Shown here piece by piece: positions 1 through 11,200 of a stretch of 64,000 nt of DNA; position 1 is the stretch's first letter; every line of letters begins with the position of its first letter. Origin of the DNA: Pisaster brevispinus (Eukaryota > Echinodermata > Asteroidea > Forcipulatida > Asteriidae). Under the pieces are notes generated by a model. It made no database searches and was not told the DNA's origin. It saw nothing but the letters and a program-made list of their open reading frames with translations. Made by a program: the position numbers and the translations under genes. The stretch is from positions 17,307,884-17,371,883 of the forward strand of contig JAMKCF010000012.1 in assembly GCA_023634235.1 (NCBI GenBank), given 5' to 3'.

Positions 1-1187
1 CGCAGCTGCTGTCTACCCACTCGCCATTTTGGAAGTTCAAACTGCACGTTAACATTTTGGTATTAAGCGTGTAAACGCTGCGTCACCTAAATTGCACACT
101 ACACTGTGTAACGCGTGGGAACATTGACTCCCAAAATAGACAAGATTATTGTGATGATGATGATGTCACGTGAATAGGGTCAATATAAACAACAGAATTA
201 CAACTGACAGCATCAAAGAGGCTTCCTCTTCTTCCAACAAGTCGCCCACACACTATGTCAACGTTCATTTGATGAAGAACATTCAGAGGTAACATCGTAC
301 AGTAATTGGTTAATATTTGCTTACGACCGAGCAAAGTCAACATTGGTGTCAGGACACTAGGAACATATCAACAGCTGGCCAAACCACTATTATAAATTAA
401 CTGCTTAGACCTGATCCTTCAAGAAGGCAATGGAAGGCAATCCATTGCCCCCTAATCATTGCCTCGGCGCCCCATGAAAGTTCCAATAGGTGGTTAAGAT
501 GCCAGTGTCCAGGTGTACTTAATGTAAACTATGTGCCCAGCCGCAATCAATCACATTTTGCTGCCATCTATTTTAAGGACAGCATATTGACGATCACTGA
601 TGTTACAGTTGATGTCATAAATTGATCACCCAGCCTGTTGTCAGCTGGAGAATGAAAACTGCTATGTGTGTCAAATACAATTGTCTGCAGTTTTTGGTTC
701 CAACTTTAATTCTGAGCTGGACTGACAGATAAGGATTTAAAGACATGAGTCAGGTTGGATGGTCCGCTATTCCACTGGATGAGTCTTACATAATAACAGT
801 CCAAGGCCAACAGGGCTTCTAGCTAGCTGTCAAATGAAATTTATATCAGGTCTGCCAGGGGTCCTGATGGGTTCAGATTGCCATGGGGTTATTTATTGTA
901 AAACACAACAGACTAGAAGAACCTCCAGCAATGTTTCTCCAATGAGGAAGCTTTTTGTAAAGGAACAATGCAAAGGAATACCATTGCTTTAGGGCACGGG
1001 AAATTGTTTTGGTTTGAAGTTATTGAGTTGAGGTCTTTGATTTAGTCCACTGTCATTTGTACTACATGTATTTTATGCAATTCAGATTTGTCTTTGAAAA
1101 AGTGTAAACAAGTAGGCGTAAATATGACTCGTATTTTTGAAAATGCCATCACACCTAATCGATGCCAAAGGGGGGCTTTGGGGATGC

Positions 1188-1293
1188 TAGGTGGCAGCAG
1201 ACTTACCAGGTAAATCCATTGTTCTCGGTAATGTGGGCATGCTCAGAGCTGCGTAAACAATGGAAATTCACCTGGTAAGTCTGCTGCCAGCTA
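1188..1293 (+). mobile_element. 106-bp TA-flanked MITE, copy 1
   Basis: Terminal inverted repeats of about 28 bp begin TAGGTGGCAGCAGACTTACC and end with the complement, about 106 bp later. TA at both ends fits a Tc1/mariner-type target duplication. The second copy (25727-25832) has the same length and termini but its interior is reversed, which shows independent insertion. There is no ORF. Each terminus contains a splice-donor-like GGTAAGT and CAGGTAAAT. Confidence 0.8.
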
Positions 1294-1729
1294 GGGTCTC
1301 CCATTGGTGATCTCACTTTCCCAACAAGAAAAGAAGCCAGTACAAATGGTTTGACATTTTTGAATTGTACCAAACATGACAAAGATGAATTCAAGAGGAA
1401 TTGGAAAACTAAAGTAGATGCCACTATACCGAACACTGAAATAACAAACATTTGGCTACATCAAAACACACAGGACTTTTGGCTCCCAATCTTTTTGCAC
1501 AAAACATACAGAACATCTGGCTGATGGTTACATGCAATCACAGGAGTGGAAGAGTGTCTAACAAATTGTTAAAAATAACACTTTGTCTGGAAGAAAATGC
1601 TTATTTGTTCAGAACGACAGACAAGCGTTATTTCCCAATTGAATAGAAGGGAACGCCAACTGTTATCTAAGGTTTTGAAACTCTTTCATTAACCCTTTGA
1701 TCAAATTACTCCTAAGACGCACATTTCCA

Positions 1730-1930
1730 GAAAGGCTTCAGGCATGAAGCCTTTCTCAGCCATCTGAAAGCAAAAACAATTCTATGCAACGAGGATGGGT
1801 TTTTTTTTCATTGATTATTTTCTTGCAACTTCGATGACCAATTGAGCCCAAATTTTCACAGGTTTGTTATTTTATGCATATGTTGGTATATACACCAAGT
1901 GAGGATAGTGGTCTTTGACAATTACCAAAA
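1730..1930 (+). repeat. Dispersed repeat with an AGGCTTCAGGCATGAAGCCT hairpin
   Basis: Contains the hairpin TTCAGGCATGAA flanked by GGC/GCC, then CAACTTCGATGACCAATTGAG and AAATTTTCACAGGTTTGTTA. A related copy is at 39640-39785 and a fragment at 34665-34715. I associate this sequence with abundant echinoderm repeats, from memory only. No coding capacity. Confidence 0.6.
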
Positions 1931-2944
1931 GAATACCCTGCCTGCCTTTAAAATCAGACCGCTCATTAATTAAGCCATTCATATTAAATTTTAAAAAGTA
2001 AAGTATTAAGGAACGAGTACAACCTTCCGCACCAAACAGACAGTGGACAGTTTCTTTTTGCTCCAACTTTAATTCTGGACTATACTGACAGGCAAGGATT
2101 TGACTTGAGTCAGGTCGGATGGTCCACAAGGAGAAGTCTTACGTAATAATAGTCCAATAACAGTCCAAGGCCAGCAGCTCTTACATAGCTGTCAAACAAA
2201 ATTTGCGTCAGGTCTGCCAGGGGTCCTGATGGGTTTAGATTGCCATGGGATTATTAATTGTAAAATACAACAGACTAGAAGGACCTCAAGCAGTGCTTCT
2301 CAAATGAGGAAGTTTTTTTTTAAGGAACAATGCAAAGGCATTCCATTGCTTTAGGGCACAGGAAATTGTTTTGCTTTGAAGTGATTTAGGTTAAAAGAGG
2401 GGCTGCAGGGTCAAATAAGTTTGTGATGCACTCTTTTCAAGAGATGGAGTCCTTAGGAAAGTAAACAAAAATTACAAGTCTCTTATCTCACTTTAACAAT
2501 TTGTAAAATGTCATTTTATTTGATACACTTTCAGAGCGAAATTTGAAAACATGATGTCATTGGGTATCAATGACAAATGAGTACATTCCAAAGGACAAAT
2601 TCGATGCCATTTTGATTGAACATCTTCGAAATTCAGACATAAACTTAAAATGTCCCAAATAAAAAAGTATAGAACCATATATTTGAAACGTGACATCACT
2701 GAATGTTTTTAGAGGTTGATAAAATTCGCACTGGAAGGGTTTCAAAGCTATGGTATTTTACATCGTTTTAATGTAAGGTTAGGGACATTTGTAACTGTTT
2801 TACCACTTTCATAAAGCTCTATCTTTGGGAAAAGGAGTGGATCACAAAATTTAAATTTAACCTTGGAGGCCCTGTCTTTGACTCAGTCCACTGTCTTTGA
2901 TATTTATGTATCAATTCAGATTTGTCTTTGAAAAAGTGTAGACG

Positions 2945-3112
2945 AGTAAAAATGATTAAGGGGTGAACAAAGACAACTTGACTACATGTAACTGACAAAA
3001 GCGGGACTTGAACCTGTGACCTCCGGATTCACATGCCGGCACTCTACCAACTGAGCTATCTAGCCCTGTGTTGGCGGTCTCCCTATTTTGTCAATATCTT
3101 TGTTCAGGGTGC
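2945..3112 (-). mobile_element. tRNA-derived SINE, copy 1
   Basis: Read on the minus strand there is a tRNA-like head: an A box (TAGCTCAGTTGG), an imperfect anticodon stem around CCGGCATGTGAATCCGG, and a good B box (GGTTCAAGTCC). A leader containing AAAATAGGGAGACCGC precedes it. The same leader plus A and B boxes recur at 6062-6205 on the other strand. A shared non-tRNA flank marks a SINE rather than a tRNA gene. Confidence 0.7.
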
Positions 3113-4261
3113 CAGTCAGAAGCCATTCAACATTTAACTGCCGTGTAGCCAGGGATCACTCCCAAGTTTACGATACAACCCGGGAAGCAGCAGCAGTGGG
3201 ATCACCTTAAGGGGATGCAACTTTTATTTTATACCTTGAGGTTTATTACTTGATACAAATAACAGTGCCAGGACAAGAAGCCAGTACAACTGGTATGAAA
3301 TGGTGGAATTTTACAAATCACGACCAGGTGATACCCAAAAGGATTTGGGTATCTATTAATCTGTGTTTACATTGAATTTTTTGTAAAATAATTTTAGACA
3401 ACAAATAATAAAGAACCAAGCATGACAATTTGTTTGACAGTGTATATAAACATACTGTACTTCACCTTGAGCCATTCATATTGAATAAAAAAAAAGTCAA
3501 CTTCTTGGTCAACTGAAGTTGCCAACAGAGGGCGCCGTTGCATTTATAAAGTGGGGAAAATTTTCCTTTGCAGCAAGTGAATTCTTGAACACTTCATTGT
3601 CCATCGCGTTTTTGTCTGTATTGTCTTTCAAGGTCCTTTCTTAAGTTAGTTTTGTTAATTGTTTTTTTCTGTTTGATCGTTTTTGTTCATGTGTATTTTT
3701 ATTCCATGGAAGGAGGAGGGAAGTTGGGGGGGGTATTTTTCAGTTCCCAGTTACATCAATTGTTTTCCAGTAATCATTTGTTTTGTTCTCAGCGCAAAGG
3801 ACCCCAATTGTATCAAGGGCTTTCTCTTCTTCAAGAAATCTAAAACATTTTCAGTCTTCTCCCTTAACAGTGGTCCACGGGCCAAATGCCAGTTATAACT
3901 TCTGAAGACCAGTTAAAATTCTGCCCAAGTGGTCCTGCTGTCTAATTCATCGCTTCCAGAAGCTACATATAAATGTAACCACCTGACTGCACTGACTGTT
4001 CTGATTGTTTCAAACACAAGTCCCATAAAAATGACAGAAGAAAGAAAACCTTAAAGATACACACCAGTGTAAAAACTGGGGGACCAGTGAAATAACAAGC
4101 TAACTGGTCCTGCTGGCTAGTCACTGGAAAAATTAAGGCCAAACCCCGATTTTTGCCGTTTTCATAAAACTTGAAAACTTCAAAACCTGAGAAAGAAATC
4201 ATCTTGAATGCGTGGGTAAAAACCAGTACCACATCTTGGATTAGTGCATAACTTTACTCAC

Positions 4262-7200
4262 ATGATGAATGGCCACTGGGGAAGCTTTTCCGGCCTTCTG
4301 TAATCACATCTGCATTTCCAGTACATTTCATATCCAGTGAACTCTTGCCGTCAGGAAAACATCGCCAAAAAAAGTCAGGCCTTGGTCTGTGGCATAAAAC
4401 AAACACAATCTTTAAATGGTTTTATAGTAGGAATAGGAGCTGTGGCAGAGGATCATACTTTTTTATATATATTTTTTTTTATGAAAGAGCAATTTTGTAC
4501 AATAGCCAAATCAGAAAATGACCAATGTGGTCATCTGATGGGCCAATCAACTGGTACACTGCTGTTCAGAGTAGAAAAGTAAAGTTCCTAGGTAGTAGAC
4601 CATGTATGCACGGGAAGAATACTAATTATGAGCCAGATTGAAGCGTGGGATCAGGGAAGAGTCGTTGGGATTGTTTTCTTGACATTTCGATCAGAAAATA
4701 TTGCTTGTCTGAGTGGTTTAGTGCACGAGATTCAAGTTAGGGGTGTTATGTTGTATGGAGTGTTCAATACATGTAGTACCTTATTAAAAGACATCTTTGA
4801 TTTGGCTTTACAATATGAATTTCTGAATGCATTTTGAATGCATTTAATTCATCCAATATTCATATTTATGGCCGCTTTGATTTAAAAAAATGTATATATA
4901 AATACTCAAACCAATGGATAGACTCCTTACGAATATTCACGGAGGGATTATGTAGACAAAAAAAACAACAGTTCTCTTCTGACTTGAGGCATTTTCATAA
5001 ACCAAGTGAACTTTAACACAAGCTTCATTATGATACATCCTTGGGCAGCACACAAGCCATTGTGGCAACACGATTCAAAGAGATGATAACAGTATGTCAT
5101 TATTACAACCCCCCCCCCCCTTCCCCCGTCGTTGGGATGGATAGTTCATTAGCCATCTCAGCTCCCTGGGGGGAGAATGCAGCAAGGACCTTCTTGTCAT
5201 AAGAAGAATTTGAACCCGTATTTTGATGACTTGGCCACCACAATGTGTGTCCACGGCATGCTCAGCCCAAACACTCTTAAAAAATAAAATTCTTGACTAA
5301 TAACAGTAAGAAAATCACAATAATGTGGCAATAAGTAAAGTGAAAAAAAAAACACCTGTACTTATTACACCATCAGGGCTTGAATTTGACACTGGAGCGC
5401 AGGTCCGAGGCCAGTGATTTTAGCCCCGGGCCAGTAAACTCATGACCGGACAAGTCCAGCAGTCTTGTGTTTTTCAATTGAATAATAATACCTCATTGTG
5501 AAATATCTTTTAAACAGAAAGAAATGATGTTCAAATGTTGACTTTGAGTCTGCAAGGGTAAATACAATTCCGTTGCGTATCAAAATATACTCACCCATAA
5601 GACAAATGAGATAAAACTTCTCTGAGTGCTTGTCCAAATAAAAACAATTTACATGTGAGACCGTGTAGAAAGCTCTTTCGCGTGAAAATTCAGGTCTTGT
5701 AAAATAAATTGTGGTCCACTAAGCATTTTGAGCTACAAGCCCTGCAGCCTTGTGGAATTTTACCCCAAATTCGCGCCCTGACTATTAACCCAAATCACCT
5801 GACGTCATCGTCACAATAATCTTAGCTGCCCCTTTCTGTGATTGGGCTTTAATGTGTTATACAGTGTAGAGCCCCTTTAAGGCATATAATAATAATGATG
5901 ATAATGGGTTCTTATATAGTGCTTTATCACACCTCTGTATCTAACCAGATTGCTTTGGGATAAACAAAATCCTTTTCCCATTATCGGGCTTAATTTCAGT
6001 CAAAAGGCCACCTGTTCTTCTAGCCATAAATCTTTTGTTTTTTTCAATGAAACTCAGTTTGGACACCGAACAGAGATTAACAAAATAGGGAGACCGCTAA
6101 CATTTGGGCTTGAAACGGATAGCTCAGTTGGTAGAGTGGCTGGACTTGAATCCAAAGGACACAGGTTCAAAACTCGCTCTAGTAAATTTGTCTTTGTTTA
6201 AATTTAAATTGTTTAAATTAAACTTGATAATTTGGGGAACTCTTTATCTTCACCATTCAAAATTAAGGTAGTTGTCTGAGGCTTTCTTTCAAAATATTAC
6301 AAAATGAAGATGTTTATGCTCCAATGGAGCACCACTTACCTGCCGACAGTTAGCTTGACAAAATTAGTTATTACTCCATTCAGTACCAGGGCCAACGAAA
6401 CCGCTGTAAAAAAAAAACACCACAGAATTATTATTTTTTTTTATGATCAAAGGTAGGGTCATACTTGAAACTTGTTTCTGTAACTTTTTTTATCAGAAAG
6501 CCTTGTTATAAAGATGGTAATGGTAGTAAGCATCCCGTTGTTTGAAGTGCCCTCGTTGATTAAAAATCAGTAAAAGTATGTCAACAAATTTGAATCTCCA
6601 AAAAACCTTGAGGTGACTTTTGAGATTCAAATTTCCGTTTTTGTTTGTGAACATTTTAAACGCCTTTTTTCTGAATTCTTGTCAAACACCCTATTTTTTT
6701 TTATATTTCAATTACATGTACAGTTTTAGTTTGTGAAAAATTTAAATGCCATATTTTGAATTTTTTTTCTAACACCCTAGGTGAATCAGCCAAAAGACTC
6801 TTCCCATTGCCTCTGCCAAACATCTCGCCATTATGCTTTGAAGAACAGTCACAACTGAGAGGGCAAAAACAAACCACAACCAATGAAAACTCACCAAGAA
6901 TTGCCTGTTGTGTGTCCTTTTTATCTCGTCTAATGATTGCAAATATCGCTATAGCAGTCAGTGGTACCACAGATATTATCGTCTGAAATAAAAAGTCACA
7001 ACAACAATGATGTTTATTTGTAATGCGCCATACCAATTTGAAATAGGTGCAGAGAAGGAAGATAGTTGGAACTCAGATAACAAAACAGGACACAGAATAC
7101 AAAAGCACAGTTCCACAGAGGAAGTATCTTTCAAAGTGTGCTAGTATACAAATATTGACTGCTTCGAGTGGCGTAGTAAAACTAGTCACTCGAGGTGATC

Positions 7201-9375
7201 CCCGGAGCAGCCTATCTTCCCGAGGCAAAGCCTCGGGAAGATAGGCGGCTCCGGGGATCACCGAGAGTGACTAGTTTTACTACGCCACGAGACAAAGCAG
7301 TCAATATTTGTTTTATAACACCTCTTCCTTTGATTCTATCTGTATACTTTAATAAAATTAATTCACACAACACCTTTACGTACGTGGCAATCAATCGTCA
7401 AACAAGAACTGTAAAATCTTACGTTGAAATACCGAGTTTTGACAAAATAAGAGGGTACCAGACTACTGCTATTCGTTCTCTAAACCGTATTTCAAATGCA
7501 CACATTTTGTTCATTACACCCGCACCGGGTTCGAGGTTGTAAAGCAGCTCGTTTAAATCAATGTTTGAAGTCAATTCACTAGTACATCGGTCGCTAGGCT
7601 ATCATTGAATAGTTCGTTGAATAGTTTGTTTGGTCGGTGAACATGTACAAGAGTAAAAATACACGACACCATGTGACACACTCTCGGCCAATCAACAGGA
7701 AGAGGTGTAATAATATCAGACATGCTATTTGGCCCTTGGGGAAAACAGTTAGAAAAGTTTTAAAAGTTAGGCACGTGATGGTGAATGGACCAGTGAGAAC
7801 TTGGCTGTCGATCATGAATACATGAATATGTATGAGGTATATTAATATTGGCTACTTTCTTCTTCTGTAATCTGCATCTTCAGATCACTCAGGAAATTTG
7901 TTTTGTGTCGCCAGACACACAAGGCCTGAAGGCCACTTCAAGGTGTGGGCTACAATCAACTATTTTTTCCAGGGGCCGTTGCCACCTACTCCTGGGGCTG
8001 AAACAGGGTTACCCCCTTCACAGTCCATACGGATGTAGGCTTGGGTATCATCCATCAGAAGCCTGGCTGGTAGAGCAGAAAGCACTACCTCCCCAACTTT
8101 ACGAAGCAATCATGGTTAAGTGTCTTGCTTAAGGACACAAGTGTCACGCCCGGGACTCGAACCCACACTCTGCTGATCAAACACCAGAGCTTGAATCCGG
8201 TGCTCTTAACCGCTAGGCCATGACACGCCACGATGTTTTAGCATGAGGAGACCCATGAGAAGACAACCTGAATCTATGAAAACAAATCCATACATATAAC
8301 AGGCCTGACTTACAAAGAGTGTGCGAGTTGTAGTGTAGCTACTGGTGACAGGGTTTTTATACAACCACATCTCCTCAGGTTGAATGACCCGATGAAATGG
8401 CTCCAGTTCTTCACTCACTCTGTCAAAGAAAAAGGGAACAAACATATCAATTATCAAAATGCCCGAGACTGAGAGACAAAGGTACTGTCTGTATTCTCAG
8501 TGACTCTGCTAAAGGAAAGACAGGGGGAAAAAACATCAAAGGCCACGTTGACAAAACCCTAACCATTCAAACTCCTTCCTTGGGTCAAATGACACAAGGA
8601 AACGATGGAATCTCTCCCGCCGTTGTCAATGAGAAAGGGGAAAATCATTCAGTGTCAGAGGGCAGGATGTTCCTTCAAATTAAACACCTTGCACCAATGT
8701 CATACAGGTACTGACCGTTACGCTTGCAATTGCGGGAGACAAATTGCACATTAAAATTATGGTATGCGTGTAAACCCTGTGTGGTATAAAATGCACACTA
8801 CACTGTAAAACACACAGGAACATTGACTCCCAAATTGGCTCCACCAAGATAATTGTGATGTTGACATTAGGGTGAATTAGGTCAACACCAGTGTAGAAAA
8901 ATCCATTGCATGGTAACCCCGACTACAAAAAATTCTACCTTTGGTTATGGCATAACTGTCACTAATTCCAACACAACAGGACATTTCATAATTTGTAAAC
9001 ATCACATGCGTTTAGGTACCATCCACATACTCTGCCGCTGAATACCACAATAAAAATTATGCAAATTAGCCTCGTTTTGATCTGCCTGGCATTTGCCAGG
9101 CAGCTCTGCCAAAGTCATCAAGAAGCTAGCTTTGTTCCAGATTCGCAGACTTGTCCAGTCCCTCCGAGCCCATTAATATTGCCCCCTCTACCAGTGACAA
9201 GGTTTTGACAAGGGCCCAGAGCTTTCAATCTTTCCAAACTCCCTTCTTATGGTGAAATTGCTCCACACCTCTTGTCAATGTCAGATCGTCACTGTGCAAA
9301 GAGCCAAACAGGAGAAGTTCATACTCACAGAAAAACTGCAAAGAGTCCAAGCCGGACCGAGATTTCAACCATCAT
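4262..9375 (-). CDS. PLPP5: Phospholipid phosphatase PLPP4/PLPP5-like (5' five exons; 3' end outside window)
   Basis: Integral membrane lipid phosphatase of the PAP2 superfamily, expected to dephosphorylate phosphatidate and related lipids. Minus-strand exons are 9375-9329, 8419-8314, 6982-6895, 6403-6340 and 4386-4262, all with GT-AG borders and matching phases. The start [15 protein letters not shown] gives the first membrane segment. Exon 2 has [16 protein letters not shown], a hallmark of this subfamily. Exon 3 is a hydrophobic segment ending in IIRRDKK. Exon 4 ends the KLTVG stretch that, with PRPD in exon 5, forms the first phosphatase motif. Exon 5 also has FFWRCFPDG and the second motif, [11 protein letters not shown]. 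The third motif (SR-x5-H) and the last helices would be further left. EMWLY and FPSGH look more like PLPP5 than PLPP4, but the two cannot be separated firmly. Divergent from the ARH-family gene, 1.8 kb away. Confidence 0.93.
5870..5960 (+). repeat. AATAATGATGATAATGGG repeat fragment
   Basis: AT-rich segment in intron 4 of the phosphatase gene, running from an AATAATAATGATGATAAT tract into TTCTTATATAGTGCTTTATCACACC. It resembles the tail end of a SINE with a trinucleotide tail. No gene. Confidence 0.4.
6062..6205 (+). mobile_element. tRNA-derived SINE, copy 2
   Basis: Same family as the minus-strand copy at 2945-3112: the leader AAAATAGGGAGACCGCTAAC is followed by ATAGCTCAGTTGGTAGAGTGG (A box) and ACAGGTTCAAAACTC (decayed B box). 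It sits in intron 4 of the phosphatase gene, opposite to the gene's direction. Confidence 0.65.
7149..7310. mobile_element. 162-bp foldback element (near-perfect palindrome)
   Basis: The left arm (7149-7226) and right arm (7230-7310) are reverse complements apart from a few short differences, around an AAA centre at 7227-7229. The arms share blocks such as AATATTGACTGCTT, GGCGTAGTAAAACTAGTCAC, GGTGATCCCCGGAGC and CCTATCTTCCCGAGGC. It lies in intron 2 of the phosphatase gene. There is no real ORF: mirrored short frames on both strands are a by-product of the symmetry. Confidence 0.85.
7925..8230 (-). mobile_element. tRNA-Leu-like SINE
   Basis: On the minus strand a tRNA-like head runs GGCCTAGCGGTTAAGAGC (A box region), CCGGATTCAAGCTCTGG (anticodon arm with CAA, leucine-like) and GGGTTCGAGTCCCGG (B box). 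About 200 bp of non-tRNA body follow, with TGTCCTTAAGCAAGACACTT and CCAGGAGTAGGTGGCAACGG. The long body makes it a SINE, not a functional tRNA gene. It is in intron 2 of the phosphatase gene, just after exon 2. Confidence 0.75.
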
Positions 9376-11200
9376 CTTAACTGCGGAAGGATTTACAATA
9401 CAGCGCCAACCCATGCTGGGAATTTAATGCTCAATTGCTGTTTTTTTTTGCTGAGTGCAACCTACTGACTGCAGTTGCTGCTGATGACCATGTGTATGGG
9501 GACAGATTGTAAAGTTCAGTGCAATCAAAGTCTCTTGGAGGTTTTTCTTTAATTCTGAAAAGACAGAAAAAATAACGCCAACATTAATCATTCATCATAG
9601 CACAAAATGTTGTACTGCATCATAAACAAGCTCAAAATCATCATCCTCTATGAATGAGTTGGTTGACGACCGTCAGAGGATGGAGGGTTATGATTATCGC
9701 AACTTTCCTACCCACAACCCTAGTCCCAGTATTAAATTAACAGGTCTGTACTTTTCTTTCTGAAACCTTGACAAGCATGTCCAGCCAAGTCAATATTTCA
9801 GAGAGAGAAGTACAGCTCCCCAACTGGGTGTCCGGCTATGCTGCCATAAGTTCAATGATCATCATATTTTGTTTTGTCTTTCATAAATCCCTCCATCCTC
9901 CCGATGTTTACAGAGGAATACCAGAGCCATACCAATCATAAGGTTTATCGCCAAAATACCACCTGACTGATTAGCCAATGTATTAATGGTTGAAAGGGCA
10001 CTGTGGGAAGGAAATGGAACAAAAACCATTTGTACCTTTTTCCTTCCAATAATCATGATAATGGTACGGTGTCTTTCAACCGTTATAATGTGCATAATCA
10101 ACCAGGTCATGCAGGTGGTATTTGCGAGGATAGAAATTCTTCTAGACCCAGTAACTGGGGCGCTATACTCCTTTAAATATTTTTTTGACATTTTCGGTCG
10201 CACTGCCACTAGCGCTCCAGGAATCTTCTCACTCTAAGCTCACAATCTATTTAAATTCTATGATTTTCACAGCACCAAGCCATAAGATGACAAGGAGTAC
10301 AGCGCCCACATTTGCATTGACTAATCTAATCAGTAATTGAGTTACTATGTCTAACTCTAACATGTCTAAGTACTCTAACTACCTTCCTCAAATATTGAGC
10401 ATATAAATGATATGACTACTGTTATTCAAAATCCAGCAATTTCCATCAGTCTAGCTAGAGACAAATTGCCAGTTTTTGTTTACTTTTATATTGTAAAAAA
10501 ATATAACAAAACAGTTAAAAGCACACATTCCAACAAGAACAGCATCATAGAATGAGAATCAGGAAATTGCTACCTCTTCTCTGCAGACCTCTCAAAATTA
10601 GCAGATTAGTTATTAAACCAATACTAATAGTAATATTACTAGACTAGAGCAATGGTTTATAAACGGACTCGAATTATCCCCCCTCCCCCCTCTCAAATTA
10701 AATAAAGCAGTCATTTACCGCCATGATAAGACGATAAATTAAAGAATCTTCAAGGTTCTTTATTGATAAAACCATAGCCCAATATTCTTACTTACTACAT
10801 CATATTCATAGTCATATCACAGCAGACGTCATTCCTAAAAAAAATAAGAGGTACATGTACATGACAGTGACAGTGACACATTATCCGAACTCGACACGTT
10901 TCCAAAGTGTACGGTTCGCAGGTTCACACGTAAAACTATTCACTTCCTTGTGGAGCGGATCGGGAACCAGTGAGGAATGACTAAACTTTGACCCCTTTAA
11001 CGTTTCCATGTCACCAAGTGACGCTCGATTGACTCGCCTGACTGCGGGTGCATACGACGTGCATTGCAGGTGTACAATGAAGGTTTTTCACCTTCGGTCC
11101 TGAGACGAGCTGTGAACTTTTTGAAAGGCTTCCTTGTACATCTTCAAAATAATAAATTCAACATGTAACAACAGTTTGACAGGACGTGGTTTCTTTCATT
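9376..11200. promoter_or_regulatory. Divergent intergenic region between the phosphatase and ARH-family genes
   Basis: The two genes start head to head 1825 bp apart, so both promoters, and any noncoding first exons, should be here. No TATA box at a convincing distance was seen. The segment 10880-11100 is richer in CG dinucleotides than the DNA around it and has TGACGCTCGATTGACTCG, a plausible promoter-proximal zone for the plus-strand gene. The opposing small frames at 9862-10237 look spurious. Confidence 0.4.

Larger units (their letters stand above)
680..2945 (+). repeat. Local direct duplication, about 0.35-0.45 kb units
   Basis: Positions 690-1010 and 2050-2385 are the same sequence with scattered substitutions. 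Both carry CCAACTTTAATTCTG, then GAGTCAGGT(T/C)GGATGGTCC, AGTCCAAGGCCA, GGTCTGCCAGGGGTCCTGATG and a CCATTGCTTTAGGGCAC end. A trailing part (TTCAGATTTGTCTTTGAAAAAGTGTA) recurs at 1083-1108 and 2914-2940, so the second copy is interrupted by about 0.45 kb of other DNA. The first copy lies next to a MITE and the second next to a SINE. I see no coding potential in either copy. Confidence 0.75.
1..4261. other. Left flank, no exon recognised
   Basis: I found no coding exon here. The minus-strand phosphatase gene continues in this direction, and its last exons (the third phosphatase motif and the final membrane segments) were looked for and not seen, so they probably lie beyond the left edge. The stretch holds a local duplication, a 106-bp MITE, a tRNA-derived SINE and a dispersed repeat, each listed separately. 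Positions 35-190 resemble 8745-8890 (shared GCACACTACACTGT and GGAACATTGACTCCCAAA), a further dispersed repeat. Confidence 0.5.

Noticed and set aside
2996..3068. Possible minus-strand tRNA-His gene
   Set aside because: Anticodon stem mispairs and the flanking leader is repeated at 6.06 kb, so it is a SINE.
1..4261. Remaining 3' exons of the phosphatase gene
   Set aside because: Looked for the SR-x5-H motif region and DYKHHWQD-like sequence on the minus strand and found none; they are probably outside the window.
7195..7542. 115-codon plus-strand frame beginning in the foldback element
   Set aside because: Its first third is palindromic DNA read in both directions, and the rest resembles no transposase I recognise.
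8150..8230. Possible minus-strand tRNA-Leu gene
   Set aside because: Good A and B boxes, but a long non-tRNA body follows without a terminator, as in a SINE.
9862..10237. Two overlapping frames of 115 and 83 codons on opposite strands between divergent genes
   Set aside because: They mirror each other, match nothing I know, and have no splice or start context.
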